A stretch of 64,000 bases of DNA, taken from assembly GCA_037952775.1 (NCBI GenBank), contig JBANAY010000003.1:36332001-36396000 (forward strand), written 5' to 3'. The notes beneath the pieces were generated by a model, which was given only the letters and a program-made list of their open reading frames with translations, was not told the origin of the DNA and did not search any database. Source of the stretch: Clonostachys chloroleuca. Its lineage: Eukaryota; Ascomycota; Sordariomycetes; Hypocreales; Bionectriaceae. This document shows positions 1 through 10,052 of the stretch, piece by piece; position 1 is the first letter of the stretch, and each line of letters opens with the position of its first letter. A program made the translations under genes and the position numbers.

Positions 1-314
1 GGTCGTATGTGCTGGAGAGAGGATGTGATGTGGTTTATATATCATGGCGGTGGCTGGTGCGGGACCGGTGAAGCCTTCAACAGACCTCCGCCCAAGCCCG
101 AACCGCCCTCATCACGGAGAAAGATGGTTGATCGGATTTTTCTTAGGGGTGACAAGTGAATTGTATGAAAAGAACCTCCTGTATCAGAATGAGCGAGTGA
201 CTCCGACGGCCACAGACCGTGGGGTTGAATGCTGGAGAGACAAGGAATCTTTTAACGTCACGCACATATCATTAGGTGCACTTCATAGAAGATTCACATC
301 TGTCCCAACTGATA
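1..314. other. gene-free left edge
   Basis: No supported coding region. A 97-codon plus-strand reading frame is present but has no recognisable domain and runs into the 3' end of the minus-strand reductase gene. The stretch is most likely the 3' flank of that gene. Confidence 0.5.
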
Positions 315-2195
315 TTAGTAGCCAAAATCTTCAGTGACAACATCCAATCCTTCCAACCAAGCAGTGACCTGGCGCATCAGAACTGGCGCAGCGCAAATAT
401 AATATCGCACCCCTTCTCTTTTAAAAGGTTCAAAATCATCTTCACCCATCCGCCTTTCCGCCACATGCGCACCCATAGACTTAAGCTTGTCAATCTGGGC
501 AGCCACTGTGGGCGAATCGTTGTCTTTCCCGGTGAGGAACAACCTCGTCGCGCTCGCCAGGCCTGGGATCCTCTCAAAGGAATCAAGAGCAAAGTTGGCA
601 TCCTCCCTCTTCAAGGTCCAGAGAACCGCCAGGCTCGATCCTCCACTGGCAACGAGGGGGCCTGCCTGTGCAAGGATCGGCGTGATCCCAACGCCACCAG
701 CCACAAATACCGAAGACGGTTTGCCATCTTCTGGGGATGATGAGGCATGTACAGGAAGGTGGAAATCCTCTTTGCCCCCAAAGCCCATGACGGGGATCTC
801 AAGCTGTGCGTTGACGTTCTGCCTCCACAGGAATCCCGTCACTGGCCCGTTCCTCCTCACTGTGATTTGTAGATTCTCATCTTCCGGCCGGCTTGAGACG
901 GTGAAGGTCCGGATGTAGTCGTCGTTGAGGCTCTGGGGGTCGCTGTCGTTCATGTGGCTGTACCCGCCGCTCACCTCGTCATGGAAGTCAAACGTCACAT
1001 GCTGCCCTGCTACCCACTTCGGCTTTGAGGAGAGTCTGAATGTGAAGCGGTTGACGGTCGGTGTGATTGGTTCTTTGTTGATGAGCGTCGCCGATATGGA
1101 GGAATTGGAAGAAACCAGTGCGGTTTTCGGAGCTCGTTCGCTGGTCAGATACCGGACTGGTGGGTTGTAGGGAGAATGGTCTACCAGGGGCCCTCTGAAG
1201 GGGAGACATTGCCGGATAAACTTGGCATCTGAGACGGTAATTTTCACCGCAACTTGGGTCCTGGCGAGGACGGATGAGGCCTCCTCACCGAACAAGAGGG
1301 ACGTAGAGCCAGTCAGATACAGCGCATCGCCGGTGTCAAAGTCCGGAATGACGATGCCAACCAGTGGGTTAACTTTCAAGTTTCCAAGGGTAGAGTAAAA
1401 TCGATTTCCAGAGTCTATGACAATGTTAGCGTATGTCATCAGTGGCTACGACAATATCAGATGGCTGGGAAGAGACTTACATTCTGGATATACAAGTTCT
1501 ACTGCTTTCGAATTGTTGCTTAAAACCCTCATAAATCCTGGTGGACCACCCCGGTGATTCGTCCCCATCTCCTTTCCGTCGGTGGTAGACAGGAAGAAGA
1601 GGTCCGTATTATTTATCAATTTAATTGCCTCCGAAGGCAGTGGGAGTCCCTCGTGGGCTACCGCCACCTTCTCCTTCATGATGGGACTTGGCGTAATCCG
1701 TCTTTTGGCGATGTACTTGGGACAGTTGCCAATTGACTGCGTGATTGCCATTGCCATCTGGATATTTGTCTTGTCTTTGTCAGTAATGGCTCCAGCGATC
1801 ATCTTGCCTGATATTTTGACTCTGTCCCTCGTCTCCGGCTCAAACGCCAGGCCCGCCATCAACTTGTTTTCATGCTGGACGACATCACCCTCGCCATGAT
1901 CGCCTGGTCCCCATAGAGCCTTGAACACGGGATCTACGTCGGTGGCGACGGAGGTGTTGATGCCCAGAACGTCCTGCTGGATGGGGCGCGAGAAGCCGAG
2001 CTGCCCTCCCCACAGCGTGGTCCATGGTCGGCCATCAGCATCAAGAGTGCCTACCGCCATGAGCGAAGAATGGTTCACTCGGAGGCCAAATCGTGTGGGG
2101 AGTCCATAGTAAGTCGGATTCCTGTGTGGAGGGATCTTAAGCGCCTTCTGGACGGCTGCCTCGCCCTGGTGCCAAGTTTCTACCTGCGTTGACAT
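315..2195 (-). CDS. PNPOx-like FMN domain fused to FAD/NAD(P) reductase
   Basis: Two exons, complement(join(315..1414,1481..2195)), 604 residues. The 66-nt intron has donor GTAAGT, branch GCTAAC and acceptor CATAG, and its removal restores the run VYPE-Y-SGNRFYSTLGN. Residues about 30-330 resemble the pyridoxamine-5'-phosphate-oxidase-like flavin-binding fold (split beta barrel, FFLSTTDGKEMGTNHRGG). The C-terminal ~270 residues are a ferredoxin-reductase module, with an FAD-binding RTFTVSS motif, the nucleotide-binding motif FVAGGVGITPIL and a terminal EDFGY. No 2Fe-2S cysteine cluster is seen at the C-terminus. The likely role is an NAD(P)H-dependent flavin oxidoreductase acting in the cytosol; the substrate is unknown. 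It is transcribed away from the chromodomain gene's 3' end. The start is the first in-frame ATG, before STQVETWHQGE. Confidence 0.85.
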
Positions 2196-2790
2196 TACTG
2201 TGAATAAACCGAATCCTGCGATGGGTGAAGTTGTCGGCGGACTCTAATTGATGGGAAGAGTCCGAGATATAGTGTCAGTGAGAAATTAGAGCGTGACGTT
2301 GATGATAGTATGACATGGCGTGGGATTTGCGGATTACAAAGCTCCCAGTTAGCCAAGTTTGTCCCATGTCATGTCAAAGGCGCGCTGATTCCATCATCCC
2401 GCCGCCATCTCTCCGTTACTCCATTGGTGCGCCGGATCGCCAATTGCTGACCAACCACTGTGGCGTGCTTCATAACCATCCCGAATACCGAAATAGATGC
2501 TCTGCCCGAGATAAACCTTATTTCGACGAAAACGCACCTAACCGATGTGAGGCACATCCCTCCAAAGAGTGGTCAGCAAGGCCTTAGATATCAAATTTGT
2601 TTATTCATTTTATAAAGTTATCACGCTTCTCTCCAGAGGCACCTTTGCCCGCCCAGATATCTTGTCCATATGGGTGCCTTGTGCCCATAATCCCAAGTCA
2701 TGCCCCATATCACCAGAGCGCCTGTGTATCTTTCGTCGCATCATGCAGAATGGGCGTGCAGTTCGCCTATGAAATCCCAATATATCGCTT
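2196..2790. other. intergenic, no gene seen
   Basis: It lies between the start of the reductase gene and the 3' end of the chromodomain gene, so it should hold the reductase promoter. Short overlapping reading frames on both strands have no domain signal. Confidence 0.4.
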
Positions 2791-4467
2791 TCATGTCCCG
2801 AAAAGAGAGAGTCTATTCCCAGTATCGCCCCAGCCAAAGCGTGGTGTGCTCAAAACACTCGACCTGTCATCCACAACGAACAGTTCGTCCTCATCTTGAC
2901 TGAACCCCCCGGTCGGCGTATTTGCATCGTTATTCATCCCATCTAGATTGTCGAGTATATCCTCATCTCGCCCGCCGTCGTCATTCGTGCCGGGTGCTTT
3001 ATCGTGCTCATCCCCGCCGGCAAACGCTTCGCTAACATTGCTATATTGCGTCGCCTTCGCCCATGATAAGGTGGTCTGTTTCATCTTGCGCTTGGGCGTC
3101 TTCTTTTCCTTCGGTTTCCAGGGTTTCAGCTTCCTCTTTCCCTTTTTGAACCAGTTTCGTACCAGCTTTGGGGGTAGGTTCTCTTCCGGTTCCCATGATG
3201 GGTTCTGGTCCTCAGGCCAGTTGCCTTCCCAGCGTACTTTGAAGTACCGAACAAACTCCCCGCTTTCCGCTTCGTACTCGTTGCAATCCTCGATTCGCTC
3301 TACTACCCACTCTCTTTCTTCATCTTGCTTGGCAGGGGGGCTAGAAGCTGAGACAAGACTCTTTTCTTTTTCTTCCCCACCTTTTCAGGTGTCGTTTCTT
3401 TGTGATCTAATAAGATCTCCAAGCCAACTTGCTGTTGAGCTTCAGGCAGCGGTATCGGAGAGCTGCGTGAGGAAACATCGTTGGATGAAAAATGCGGGAA
3501 GGTTCTGTTTGCGCCAAATGGTTTCCAGGGTGCCAAATTGGGTTCTTTGGAATTATCATTAAGCGTTACTTTAGTAGCAAGACTCGAGGAACGTTCCGCC
3601 GCAGCAGGAGTAAATTGCACAGCCGGCTGGTCCCAAAATTCCAAGTTATCTGATACCAATTCAGGTTGCTCCTCCAGCGACTGATCGCTCGGCGATACCG
3701 GAGGCAGCTCAGTTTGCACCTCCTCTTCAGCGTCGTAGAATTCCTCCACCTCCATCATCTCCTGCTCACTCTGCGAATCAGAAACGTCCTCCATGCCCTG
3801 GACAAGCCTCCCCTGCTAGCCGCGTGGGGCTCACGTCGTCACCATCCAAGGCCTCGAATTCCTTCAAAAGACTCTTCTTAGGTGTGGTCGAGAGCGCAAG
3901 GGCACCTCCCTTAAGTGGCGCCTGCCCGTCGTCGTCCGTCTCCATATCAGCCGCGGAGGCGGGCTGCAATCGCGGTCGTCCTCGTTTGCGCTTCTTGGTT
4001 GGCTGCGCATGTCCGCTGTGCGCCTCGGCCGCTTCCTTCTCCCTCTGCTGCAGCTCCTCCCACTCCCTGTCGATCTCCTCGCGCTCGATGTCGAGCCTCG
4101 CCTCGTTCTCCGACTCCCACTTCTCAAGCGCCGCGGGCGAGACGTAATCCAGCACATCCATCACCGGGACCGTCATGCTCGCCGCTGGAAGATCACGCCA
4201 CCCGATGACGTATATCATCCGTTTCGGCAGCGGCTTCCCATCCTTTTCTGCGAGGCCCTTGGGTGGGAGGAAGAGGCGGCTCGTGATGTAGGCGGTAGAG
4301 TCTTCGGGCGGAAGGAGGGTCACACGAGGGGCCGGGGGGCCTGAGTTGGGGACATAGTCGCGCGGTTTCGAGTTCAGGGCGATCACGAGGCGCCCCTTTG
4401 AAGGGCCCGCCGGTCTGGCATTGGGTTGAGCTCTCGGTCTTGGTAATGTTGGCGGCGTGGCCGCCAT
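2791..4467 (-). CDS. chromodomain protein with AT-hook
   Basis: The coding signal runs through three minus-strand frames. The N-terminal part (start taken at ATG 4465-4467, MAATPPTLPRPR) has a folded segment (MIYVIGWRDLPAA, VMDVLDYVSP), a Glu/Arg-rich helix, then an AT-hook-like basic block KKRKRGRPR. A middle acidic part follows (3303-3794). The C-terminal part carries a clear chromodomain at about 3140-3320: EWVVERIEDCNEYEAESGEF followed by VRYFKVRWEGNWPEDQNPSW. It predicts a nuclear reader of methylated histone. The frame change near 3780-3830 can be joined by a 37-nt GTGAGC...CCAG segment, very short for an intron. The change near 3330-3440 has no obvious standard intron. Either two tiny or unusual introns exist or the gene carries frameshifts. 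An upstream ATG at 4582-4584 is possible but gives a poor extension. The domain call is firm; the exon model is not. Confidence 0.7.
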
Positions 4468-6498
4468 TTCGCGTACGGCGTGTCTCGTGTAGAAGAAGCT
4501 ACGCGCGCGCGCGTAGCAGGTCGTCACAGGAGTGGAAGGCGGGCTCCGTATGATTTGTTGACCAGTGCCGTGACAGTCTGGCACATGAATCCCAAGGGGG
4601 CATTCTCCAGGTGAGTCGGAGACACCTTCGTGTGAGCTCGCGTCGAGGAGGAAGAGGTGAATCTTCAGTAACTGGATGCATCTAGGGATAAATCAAAACA
4701 GGCCAGCAAGTTCAAGAATTAGCTAGTGTAGTTCGCTTAGTCAGCATCAGCGCTAGCAGTGATACCAAATATATAATAATATAGCGTTAAGGTATTAAAA
4801 AATATCAAAAAAAGACCTGATTTTATTTTATTTTTTAATTAATTTATTTATTAATTTATTTTGATATTAAGTATTTTTATAAATTTTAAATTTCTTATTC
4901 TGGCTTTTAATTTTTTTGTATAATAAATGCTGGCCCTCGTTGAATAATTACCAGCTATGAGGTTTCTTTTGTAATGTTGTAGGGTGAGATACGCTTGGAA
5001 GGCCTCCAGCTGTAACCTCCGATTTATTTTGAGGCCATTGGCTTGACGTTGGGCGCTGTCCGAGGTTGGGCAGGGAGTTCAAGCGCTGTGGCAGAGAATT
5101 AAGTAACGAGTTACAGTGCCTCACAAGAATTCTCGATGAATGAGTCACCGCCGCACTGCGTCTACGAAGGTCTAGGCGCGAACCTTCTATCAAGCTTTGG
5201 GTATACTTTTTTTTTTTTTAATTAAAGATTTGCCTTCAAAAAAATTCGACATGTTTATTAAAGTGGCTATATTGTACGTGACCCCAAAAGTGTTTTCTTC
5301 TAGCTATCCGGCTCAACTCAACCTTTTCCTTCCCTTCGATTTATCATCCTACCCTATACATCGAATTGTATTTTATCATGTTAGATAATTTCATTAGTCT
5401 CCATCCTTGGAAACTCAAGCGGACAAAAAAAAATCGAAATAGACAATGCGTAATTTTTTTTATACACAGATGTGAGAAAGGTCTGGGAACAGAGAGGAGA
5501 TTTCTACGTTGTGGTGTAAGGTGGCGCAAATAGATGAGCCCGATTTTGTTTCGAATTCACAACTAAAGGCAAACCTGTCAACCAACTGAAATTCATACCT
5601 CTACTTTCTAAATTGATTTTAGTATTTCAGAATTTCAGAGCATTCATTCCATGGAGAGGCTCAAGCTTCACGGGGAATTTTGGCCACGTTCTCCCCAGCA
5701 AACGAGTTGGGGAGCGTCCTCACCTCACCACGCTCACAATTCAAAAGAAGGCATTGAAACTACTCCCAAGCAATAACACCACATCCCTCGAGCCGACCTA
5801 GATTCTACGCCAAACTGCTTTGTCATCCCGGCCGCCTCTCTCAACTGAGATTGGTTCTACGCATAAGTTTACTCTTGAGTCGCGTTTAGCACAGGAGGAG
5901 GTGGTATGGCCTCGGGCATCTGGGAAATCCCCAACAGGACCTGCAAAACTACGGAGAAGCCGCTGCTCGCGAGGGGAGGCTGGCGTCGACCTAGCTTGGA
6001 AGGATGCAATGGTTGGAGGCCACGAGTGCCAATCCGATAGAAGTCTATCCATGCCTCAGATTCTTGGAAGAGTAGCGCGTTGTAGGTTTGGTAGATGGAG
6101 TCGGATTTCCATTTCGGCCCCCTAACCGCCTCCGCCTACAAGTATGGAAAATATGATAAAATCTACAATTCAGTCGGAGTTGTAACAACGGCAGAGGTCA
6201 CAGCGATTATCATAGGTACGGTTTGCTTAATATACTCTATAGCGAGAATAGCGAGAATAGCGGATGGTGTAGTGTATGTTCTGATTGAGGGTGATTGCCG
6301 GGCCGTTATGGGAGCGTTGGTCTAGGCGGACAAGTATTTTCAGCTGTTTGCGTTTATTCTGAGTAAATGTCTCATATATGCGTGCTTCGAAGCAAGGCTA
6401 TCCCTCAGGTTATCTAGCATCCAAAATGAGCCAAAGCTTAAGGCTCATGACACCCAATTCTAGTTATTATGACCACACTTCGCTTTGACTGAATTCTC
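4468..6498. other. long gene-free stretch
   Basis: No coding region with a recognisable domain. It holds the chromodomain gene promoter, then the AT-rich relic described separately, then unremarkable sequence with short reading frames (for example 6095-6325) that show no homology I can name. Confidence 0.5.
4740..5640. repeat. AT-rich relic island
   Basis: Composition drops sharply to very AT-rich, especially 4780-4935, which is almost only A and T with runs of TTTATT and TTAATT. Both strands are full of stops and no coding pattern survives. In filamentous ascomycetes such islands are commonly repeats decayed by repeat-induced point mutation. That origin is inferred; no recognisable transposon protein remains. 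Confidence 0.5.
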
Positions 6499-7918
6499 CT
6501 ACTCTGAATCGCTCCCGTCGGAGAAATAGCGATGGTCATAGAGCATGGCGATCTGAGTTCGATCTGATGGCTGCGTGGTGACCGTTTTTCGGATCAGATC
6601 TAGGAACGTCTCACGATCAGGCGCACTCTCCAGTTTATTACTCCAGGCCTTGTCCGTATCGAATACGGGCTGCTCCCAGATCTCAGTATTGAGGCCGGGG
6701 TTTTGCGAACTCAAGAATTCAGACCAGTCTTTGGGTGGCTCACCACCTAAACACAAGGCAGCGTAAAGTTGTGACTGGAGATTACCCCATGATGATATCA
6801 CATACTCTCCCTTCAATTGGTGCAACTTCACGTGTTGTTAGTATACATCTACTGCACCTGGGGTGAGATGAATTGGAAGTCTGACTCACTATGCATCCAA
6901 TCGCCCAAATATCGGCTTCTTTGCTCCAGGCCGGCCCAATTTCTCCATTGGATAACGTATGCATAGAGACTTCAGGTGGGCGATCCGTGACTGGTGTGAC
7001 ACCTGGTAGATCTGAAGGAATGTCATCTTCCCAGCATGCTGATTACAGTTAATCATCTCTTCGAGTGGGCTGGTTTCGGTAAGGTAGACTGGGTATGATT
7101 CAAGTGACAACAACGTATCATGCGGCACTACTGCTGTAAGCACAGGATCGGAAAAATAATCCATCACATCCAGTTCGGCAATCTGCTGGAGCTGCGGTAT
7201 CGCTATGCCGAGGTTGCCCATATGGGGATCTGTAAACCGAGTTTTAGATACATCCTTCAGCTGCGTCCGCATTCTGGACTCCCGCGGTTGAGCCTTACCT
7301 CCACCATCCCGTGGCTGTGTAAAAATCCAATGCCGGCCATTAATTGCTAGACTAGTTTCTGTCGCGAGCCTAGTTTTTTGCTCTCAATGCGACGAACGGG
7401 CAGTACGACTTCGGTTACGATACACGTGTGGAACCCATTGGGGCCTCGGACTGTAAAGCTGTCGTAGATTTCCAAAATATTCTCGTGGCCCAGTGCGTCA
7501 GAGTTGGCCTGGTAGAGATGGCGTAGAATTTCTACTTCGGTGCTGCTTTGAGTGTGTTGATCGGAACCCTCACAGACCTTGAGGGCGACGCATCTTCTGT
7601 TAGACGGTTGTGATTAGCTAGGGACTGCTAGCATGGGAGGGCGATTCAAGCATACTTCTCGTCAACATCTCGCGCGAGCCAAACAGTGGAAAATCCCCAT
7701 GAAACCAAGTTTCAGGAGGATGCCGTATCGTGGCTTTTGTCCTGGTCATCTACACAGGTACCAAGTTTTGGAAGAACTTCGCCGAGGATAACAGGATGCA
7801 GCCCTCCAGGCTTGTACCTGAATAGCTCCTCTGTTTCCTCTCCATCTCCCCCAAAGTAGAACGTGGTCATATCATTCTGACACATTCTGGGATAGGCATT
7901 GCAGTAAAAGACGCTCAA
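6499..7918 (-). pseudogene. decayed SRPK-like protein kinase
   Basis: Reading the minus strand gives pieces of a fungal SR-protein-kinase-like protein in order. These are an N-terminal FRYKPGGLHPVILGEVLP, the glycine loop YGILLKLGFMG followed by FSTVWLARDVDEKY in another frame, VALKVCEGSDQHTQSSTEVE (the ATP-binding Lys), ENILEIYDSF, TDPHMGNLGIAIPQLQQ, KEADIWAIGC, and a C-terminal tail ending SDGSDSE. At least two lesions are visible. The glycine loop changes frame by one base near 7690-7700, and an in-frame TAG interrupts the segment before QLMAGIGFLHSHGMV at about 7345. Intron-like GTAAGG...TTTACAG and GTGAGTC segments are still present. The conserved His-Gly of the catalytic loop is replaced by Val-Glu before the intron. 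It is most likely non-functional. Confidence 0.75.
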
Positions 7919-8729
7919 GTTGAAGATATGTGAAGTTGTCGGCCCGAGGTGAAGTCGATGTATGGTTTAATGGGCGATGAGGGCTTTGTAGGCAGGTGAT
8001 AGAGGTGGACATGAAAAGTGAGAGAGGCAGAAAAGGGCAAGAGAGTGTGGGTGTGGGGGAGAGAGGTGAGGAAGGAACGCCTAGCAACCTTAAGTAAGGT
8101 ACCTAGAGGCGAGGAGGTACATGCAGGTACAAAAAGTTATGGTTTGGTAACGCGTCCGAAGAATTACGCCAGAAACACGCGTGACCACGTGTGCTCCTCC
8201 TCGATTTCCCTGGTTGCATGTGACGAATTTACAGCATGACAATGGGACTACAGCGTTTTGGCGAGCAACAAGATTGGAAGCATCATCAACTCTTGCAAGC
8301 CGTTGGGCACTGATTCACGGATGTTAATCTGAAGCCCCCTGTAGCTATCGATAGCGATGAATTGGGAAGGGGCACAGGATTTTATCAAGTTTGAAACAGA
8401 AGTGCATGTATGATTTAATTATCTCATTCGATGGCTGCATAATCTAGTAATCTCCCATTGGAGAAAGTCTAATGTCTGAATTTCAGGTTTCTTTAAAGCA
8501 GTGTGACTACCTATCAAGCTTCTGGAGCGACGAGAGGCGCTAGCCAACCTTACGGAATGTGCATTTAGAAACTTGTGATGCTACATTGGTGCCTTTTGAG
8601 TCTATATAGCATAGTAGCGAGTAAATGAAGAGCGTGTGATTCGACGACTACTGAAGTGAGCAACATGGCAGATTCGAGAAAGGACTTCTTCACCGGTTGA
8701 CCTGTAACCATCCCTCCTATCCAACTGTT
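7919..8729. other. intergenic, no gene seen
   Basis: Former promoter region of the broken kinase plus the 3' flank of the RRM-like gene. The reading frames are short and unrelated to known domains. Confidence 0.4.
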
Positions 8730-10052
8730 CTAGTTCCACTCCTGCTTCAGGAACTCTCGGATAACGTCAGAGACGGGAGTGGCCTTGATCTCCAGACAAC
8801 CAAACTTGCAGTCAGCCGGGCACTTCGGGACGTGCCCGTCAAGCAAACCCTGCTGCTCGCACAGCTCCCGCCGGTGCTGGGCGAGCCGGGCATATGCCTC
8901 CCATTTCTGGAGGTTGATTGTAATGTTCTGGTGTTTGCGGAAGTAATTTCCCCAGATGCGCTCCAGTCGCGGATTGCTCATTGATGAGAGGAGGGTGTCC
9001 CAGGAGAAGCAGGCCAATATGTAGGAGCCCTCGCATGTGGCCTCCCAACTCCACTTGTTGCGGTTCAAACCGAGGCACTTGGCCAGCATCTCTACTTCGT
9101 TTTTGCGTGCCTCTTCCACCGCCTCCCTGCTGTGAGGCTCGAGGTGGTACAAGTCCATAATGTAATGCTTGTGGACCGGCCAGTCCTCGTTGTATGGGAC
9201 CTTGTCGAATGAGATTGTAAGTTGATCCGGCGCAATGTATGCCACGAATTCGCGCTTGGGAGAATTATCGGGAGGAGTGCGGCAGCCAGGATCCGGGCTT
9301 GGCAGGTCCGACTCCGAATCATCGTCTGCAAGCTCATCGTCTGCAAAATAATTCATAGAGCCGGAAGAGGGAAGATCGACTGAGTTGGAAAAATCATCCG
9401 GAGTGTGGGAGGAAGTACTCGGGCTCGACAACTCCAATCGAGTTTCATTCTCGGCGATCCAATGGAGAGATCCAGAGGAGGGAGCATAGAATGGAAACTC
9501 CTTGTTTCGGAGCAACCGGTAAGCTTGGGCGGAATGAGCCAAGGAGACGAACTCAACGGTGAGCGCCTCGAATCCGGGGTTGTGGTTGTAGTCAGCATGC
9601 ACGACAGTTTTCTCACCGCCCACGGCGCAAATGAAGAACCAGACGGCGTTGATCGGGAAATTGTCTATCTTGAAGCGACGAGTGACTTTTTTGAATGCCG
9701 AAGCAAACTTGGACCGGTGGGTTCGGCCAGGGACGAGCCACACGTCTGCAGTGCGGCGGGTTTCGCTGTCCTCATACTCAAGGTAAAAGTTCGAGTTGGC
9801 CGACCAAGAGAAGGTTGCGGCTGAGTTGGCCGAAACGAACTCAATGCTGGCAGATTTGGTTCCCTGGCCTTCGACCTTGGCCGTGTCGAAGAGAAACACA
9901 TCGGCGACTGGGCCGAAGCCGCGGACACCCCTAAGAACCTGGGCGATACTGACTCCGGATGGAAGGTTACTGATAGTTATTCTGCGGCTCTCATTGGGGT
10001 TGTCGTGGTCAAGCACAAACTTGCTTGAGCGAGGGATCATCTGGATGGGCAT
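8730..10052 (-). CDS. RRM-like orphan protein (440 aa), parent-type of array fragments
   Basis: Single uninterrupted frame. The N-terminus (residues ~20-85) reads as an RNA-recognition-motif-like fold: ITISNLPSGV as RNP2, GVRGFGPVADVFLFD as the helix and second strand, and KSASIEFVSANSAATF as the RNP1-like strand. A second similar segment may lie around residues 135-200 (ALTVEFVSLAHSAQAY). The middle is acidic and low complexity (ELADDDSESD). The C-terminal region has LERIWGNYFRKHQNITINLQ and a CPADCKFGC cysteine group. I know no function; RNA binding is an inference. Pieces of a close paralogue lie on the opposite strand at about 14.8, 17.35, 17.6, 18.5, 18.8 and 19.1 kb, so this gene or a relative contributed material to the hairpin array. 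The first ATG of the frame was used as the start. Confidence 0.75.
   Translation of the reverse strand: MPIQMIPRSSKFVLDHDNPNESRRITISNLPSGVSIAQVLRGVRGFGPVADVFLFDTAKVEGQGTKSASIEFVSANSAATFSWSANSNFYLEYEDSETRRTADVWLVPGRTHRSKFASAFKKVTRRFKIDNFPINAVWFFICAVGGEKTVVHADYNHNPGFEALTVEFVSLAHSAQAYRLLRNKEFPFYAPSSGSLHWIAENETRLELSSPSTSSHTPDDFSNSVDLPSSGSMNYFADDELADDDSESDLPSPDPGCRTPPDNSPKREFVAYIAPDQLTISFDKVPYNEDWPVHKHYIMDLYHLEPHSREAVEEARKNEVEMLAKCLGLNRNKWSWEATCEGSYILACFSWDTLLSSMSNPRLERIWGNYFRKHQNITINLQKWEAYARLAQHRRELCEQQGLLDGHVPKCPADCKFGCLEIKATPVSDVIREFLKQEWN

Noticed and set aside
3130..3320. Chromodomain as part of a retrotransposon integrase
   Set aside because: No integrase or reverse-transcriptase sequence nearby. 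The flanking AT-hook and acidic regions fit a nuclear chromatin protein.
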